64,000 bases of DNA from positions 110,437-174,436 of the forward strand of contig NVXR01000005.1 in NCBI GenBank assembly GCA_002733995.1, read 5' to 3'. Positions 62,649 to 64,000 of the stretch are shown here, in pieces (positions within the stretch are counted from its first letter, which is position 1; the number at the start of each line of letters is the position of its first letter). This DNA comes from Desulfotalea sp. GTDB taxonomy: Bacteria > Desulfobacterota > Desulfobulbia > Desulfobulbales > Desulfocapsaceae. The translations under genes were made by a program, and so were the position numbers. The notes under the pieces were generated by a model. The model searched no databases. It saw only the letters and a list, made by a program, of their open reading frames with translations, and was not told the origin of the DNA.

Positions 62649-64000
62649 TTATTTGTTCGCTCCCTCTGAATGCGTTGTTTGTTGAATAGAGACTTTCGCA
62701 GGGCAAGAAAACATCTCTGCGGCGTCACCGGAGGCTTCTGCAAGGGTTGGGTACCCGTGGAGACAGAGTTCGATATCTTCTGCCAGTGCACCCAACTCGA
62801 TGGCCAGCACCCATTCGGAGATAAGTTCTTCTGCTCTACGACCGCAAATACCGGCACCGAGTATCCTACCGTCCGCTTGACTTACAATTACCTTGGTTAA
62901 TCCGGCTGTTGAGCCAATTATCTTTGCTCTGGCCGAATATTTCCACGGGTGTTTCAGTATGATAACTGGAATGTGTTGTTCCACCGCCTCCCTTTCTGTG
63001 AGGCCACACCATGCTATTTGAGGACTTGTGTAAAGAATGTTGGGAACGGCGCGAACGTCATAGGCGGCCGGAAGACCGGCGATTACCTCTGCGGCAATTC
63101 TACCTTCACGGATTGCCGTGTGGGTGAGCATTATGCCGTTTGTTACATCACCCACAGCGAAGATATTTGCTGCAGTTGTTTGTTGCTGTGGGTTGGTCTG
63201 GATAAATCCATCCTCGTTTCGCTTTACACCTGTGTTTTCAAGCCCAAGTTCTGCAGAAGCCGGCCGACGGCCTATGGTAACCAGTACACGGTCATAGCTC
63301 TCTGTTGTTACTCCCTCCGGTGTTTGTAGTTCTACCTGTACGCTGTCTTTATGTTCCGTAATTTTATTAACTGTCGTATGTACCATTATCCGTGCAAACA
63401 GCTCCGGGAGCTTGCGCTTAAGTGGCTGGGACAGGTCTTTATCAACGCCGGGTAGAAGGTCTTGCTGCTTTTCTGCAAGGTGAACAGTACTACCAAATGC
63501 AGCATAGATCGTACCAAGTTCAAGACCTGTATAGCCACCTCCAATGATCAGCAATTTCTCTGGAATTACTCTGGGGTTAAGGGCTCCCGTTGAATATATG
63601 ATTTTGCTATCAGTGCTGGGTGTTGTCCCAGGGAATATAAGAGGAACAGAACCCGTGGCAATAATGACGTGTTTGAATTGTAACTGTGCTATTTCCGAAT
63701 CCTTGAGCCGAAGGGTCGTTGCATTTTCAAAAAACACCTTACCTTGAATGACTTGTATTCCCCGCTGGGTGCTCAGCTGATGCAGATTATTTGCCAATGA
63801 ATCAACAATCTGATCTTTGCCAGCGCGCAGTTGTTGCAGGTTGATTGTGGCTTTGGGGAAATGAATCCCCATGGTGTGGGCATTGGGTGTGTCTAAAAGT
63901 AATTGAGCCTGGTGAAGGTAGATTTTTGAAGGGATGCAGCCTTCGTACAAATTACTCCCCCCTGGTTTTTCCCGGGAATCCACTAGGGTAACATCAAGCC
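62649..64000 (-). CDS. Pyridine nucleotide-disulfide oxidoreductase (Lpd-like), N-terminus outside window
   Basis: About 450 residues are visible; the frame is open to the end of the window, so the first 20-30 residues are missing. It has the FAD/NAD two-dinucleotide-fold layout: VTLVDSREKPGG, LLIIGGGYTGLELG, TIGRRPASAELGL, FAVGDVTNG and a C-terminal dimer domain. Normal dihydrolipoamide dehydrogenases have a C-x4-C disulfide; here the first position is Asn (GGSNLYEGCIPSK). The catalytic His-Pro-Thr near the C-terminus is Tyr-Pro-Thr (HGYPTLAE). With both changed, classical disulfide exchange is doubtful; an NADH-dependent reductase or transhydrogenase-like role is possible. Confidence 0.85.
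   Translation of the reverse strand, partial: LDVTLVDSREKPGGSNLYEGCIPSKIYLHQAQLLLDTPNAHTMGIHFPKATINLQQLRAGKDQIVDSLANNLHQLSTQRGIQVIQGKVFFENATTLRLKDSEIAQLQFKHVIIATGSVPLIFPGTTPSTDSKIIYSTGALNPRVIPEKLLIIGGGYTGLELGTIYAAFGSTVHLAEKQQDLLPGVDKDLSQPLKRKLPELFARIMVHTTVNKITEHKDSVQVELQTPEGVTTESYDRVLVTIGRRPASAELGLENTGVKRNEDGFIQTNPQQQTTAANIFAVGDVTNGIMLTHTAIREGRIAAEVIAGLPAAYDVRAVPNILYTSPQIAWCGLTEREAVEQHIPVIILKHPWKYSARAKIIGSTAGLTKVIVSQADGRILGAGICGRRAEELISEWVLAIELGALAEDIELCLHGYPTLAEASGDAAEMFSCPAKVSIQQTTHSEGANK

Overview
The window looks like a chromosomal segment from a strictly anaerobic Gram-negative bacterium, most likely a Desulfobacterota (Desulfobulbales-like) sulfate or sulfur metaboliser. This is inferred from content, not from a marker tree: LL-diaminopimelate aminotransferase instead of the acyl-DAP route, a b558-type SdhCAB/fumarate reductase, a small multihaem-type c cytochrome, sigma-54-driven C4-dicarboxylate TRAP uptake, a queuosine mannosyltransferase of the DUF3524 family, and an anaerobe-type nif cluster with nifI1-nifI2 between nifH and nifD. 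No rRNA, tRNA, CRISPR array or intact insertion sequence was seen.

Layout. 1-2761: end of ileS, lspA, fabD, translationally linked. 3430-10571: a small Cys-rich protein, a flippase-like membrane protein, four family-2 glycosyltransferases and a WbaP-type initiating phosphoglycosyltransferase (a surface-polysaccharide locus). 10605-21106: housekeeping and cofactor genes (coaBC, ychJ-like, a YkgJ Cys-cluster protein overlapping the queuosine mannosyltransferase, nadA, rsmA, a DUF2062 protein, tsaD, moaA, pheA). 21353-25397: larE-like, an HU protein, an FmdE-like protein and a fused HisH-HisF resembling the eukaryotic HIS7 enzyme. 25416-32067: DctB/DctD two-component system, a palindrome-rich control region with a -24/-12 promoter, and dctPQM. 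32260-46046: uspA, ispH, dapL, pepN, a dihaem c protein, a geranylgeranyl-reductase-like flavoprotein, the sdh/frd operon, a Gph-like phosphatase, DUF445 and a small membrane protein.

46343-61760 is the nitrogen-fixation region: nifV (own -24/-12 promoter), nifA convergent to it, then nifH-nifI1-nifI2-nifD-nifK followed by five accessory genes, a terminator, and nifE-nifN-nifB behind a second -24/-12 promoter with a TGT-N10-ACA element. NifA with sigma-54 should switch on all three units; NifI1/NifI2 should switch the enzyme off when ammonium is plentiful; NifB, NifEN and NifV make the cofactor.

The most unusual item is the gene directly after nifK (54661-55821). It is a full-length NifB relative (TIM-barrel domain plus NifX-like C-terminal domain) that has lost all three radical-SAM cysteines and the other cluster cysteines of NifB, while keeping the LPVAP and GPGDP signatures. 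It sits with a thioredoxin-fold [2Fe-2S] ferredoxin, a GNAT acetyltransferase, a HEPN-like protein and an unknown 109-residue protein. No separate nifX is present, so this pseudo-NifB could be a cofactor carrier or assembly factor. The window closes with a ferritin-like protein and a partial Lpd-like flavoprotein that lacks one redox cysteine and the usual catalytic histidine.
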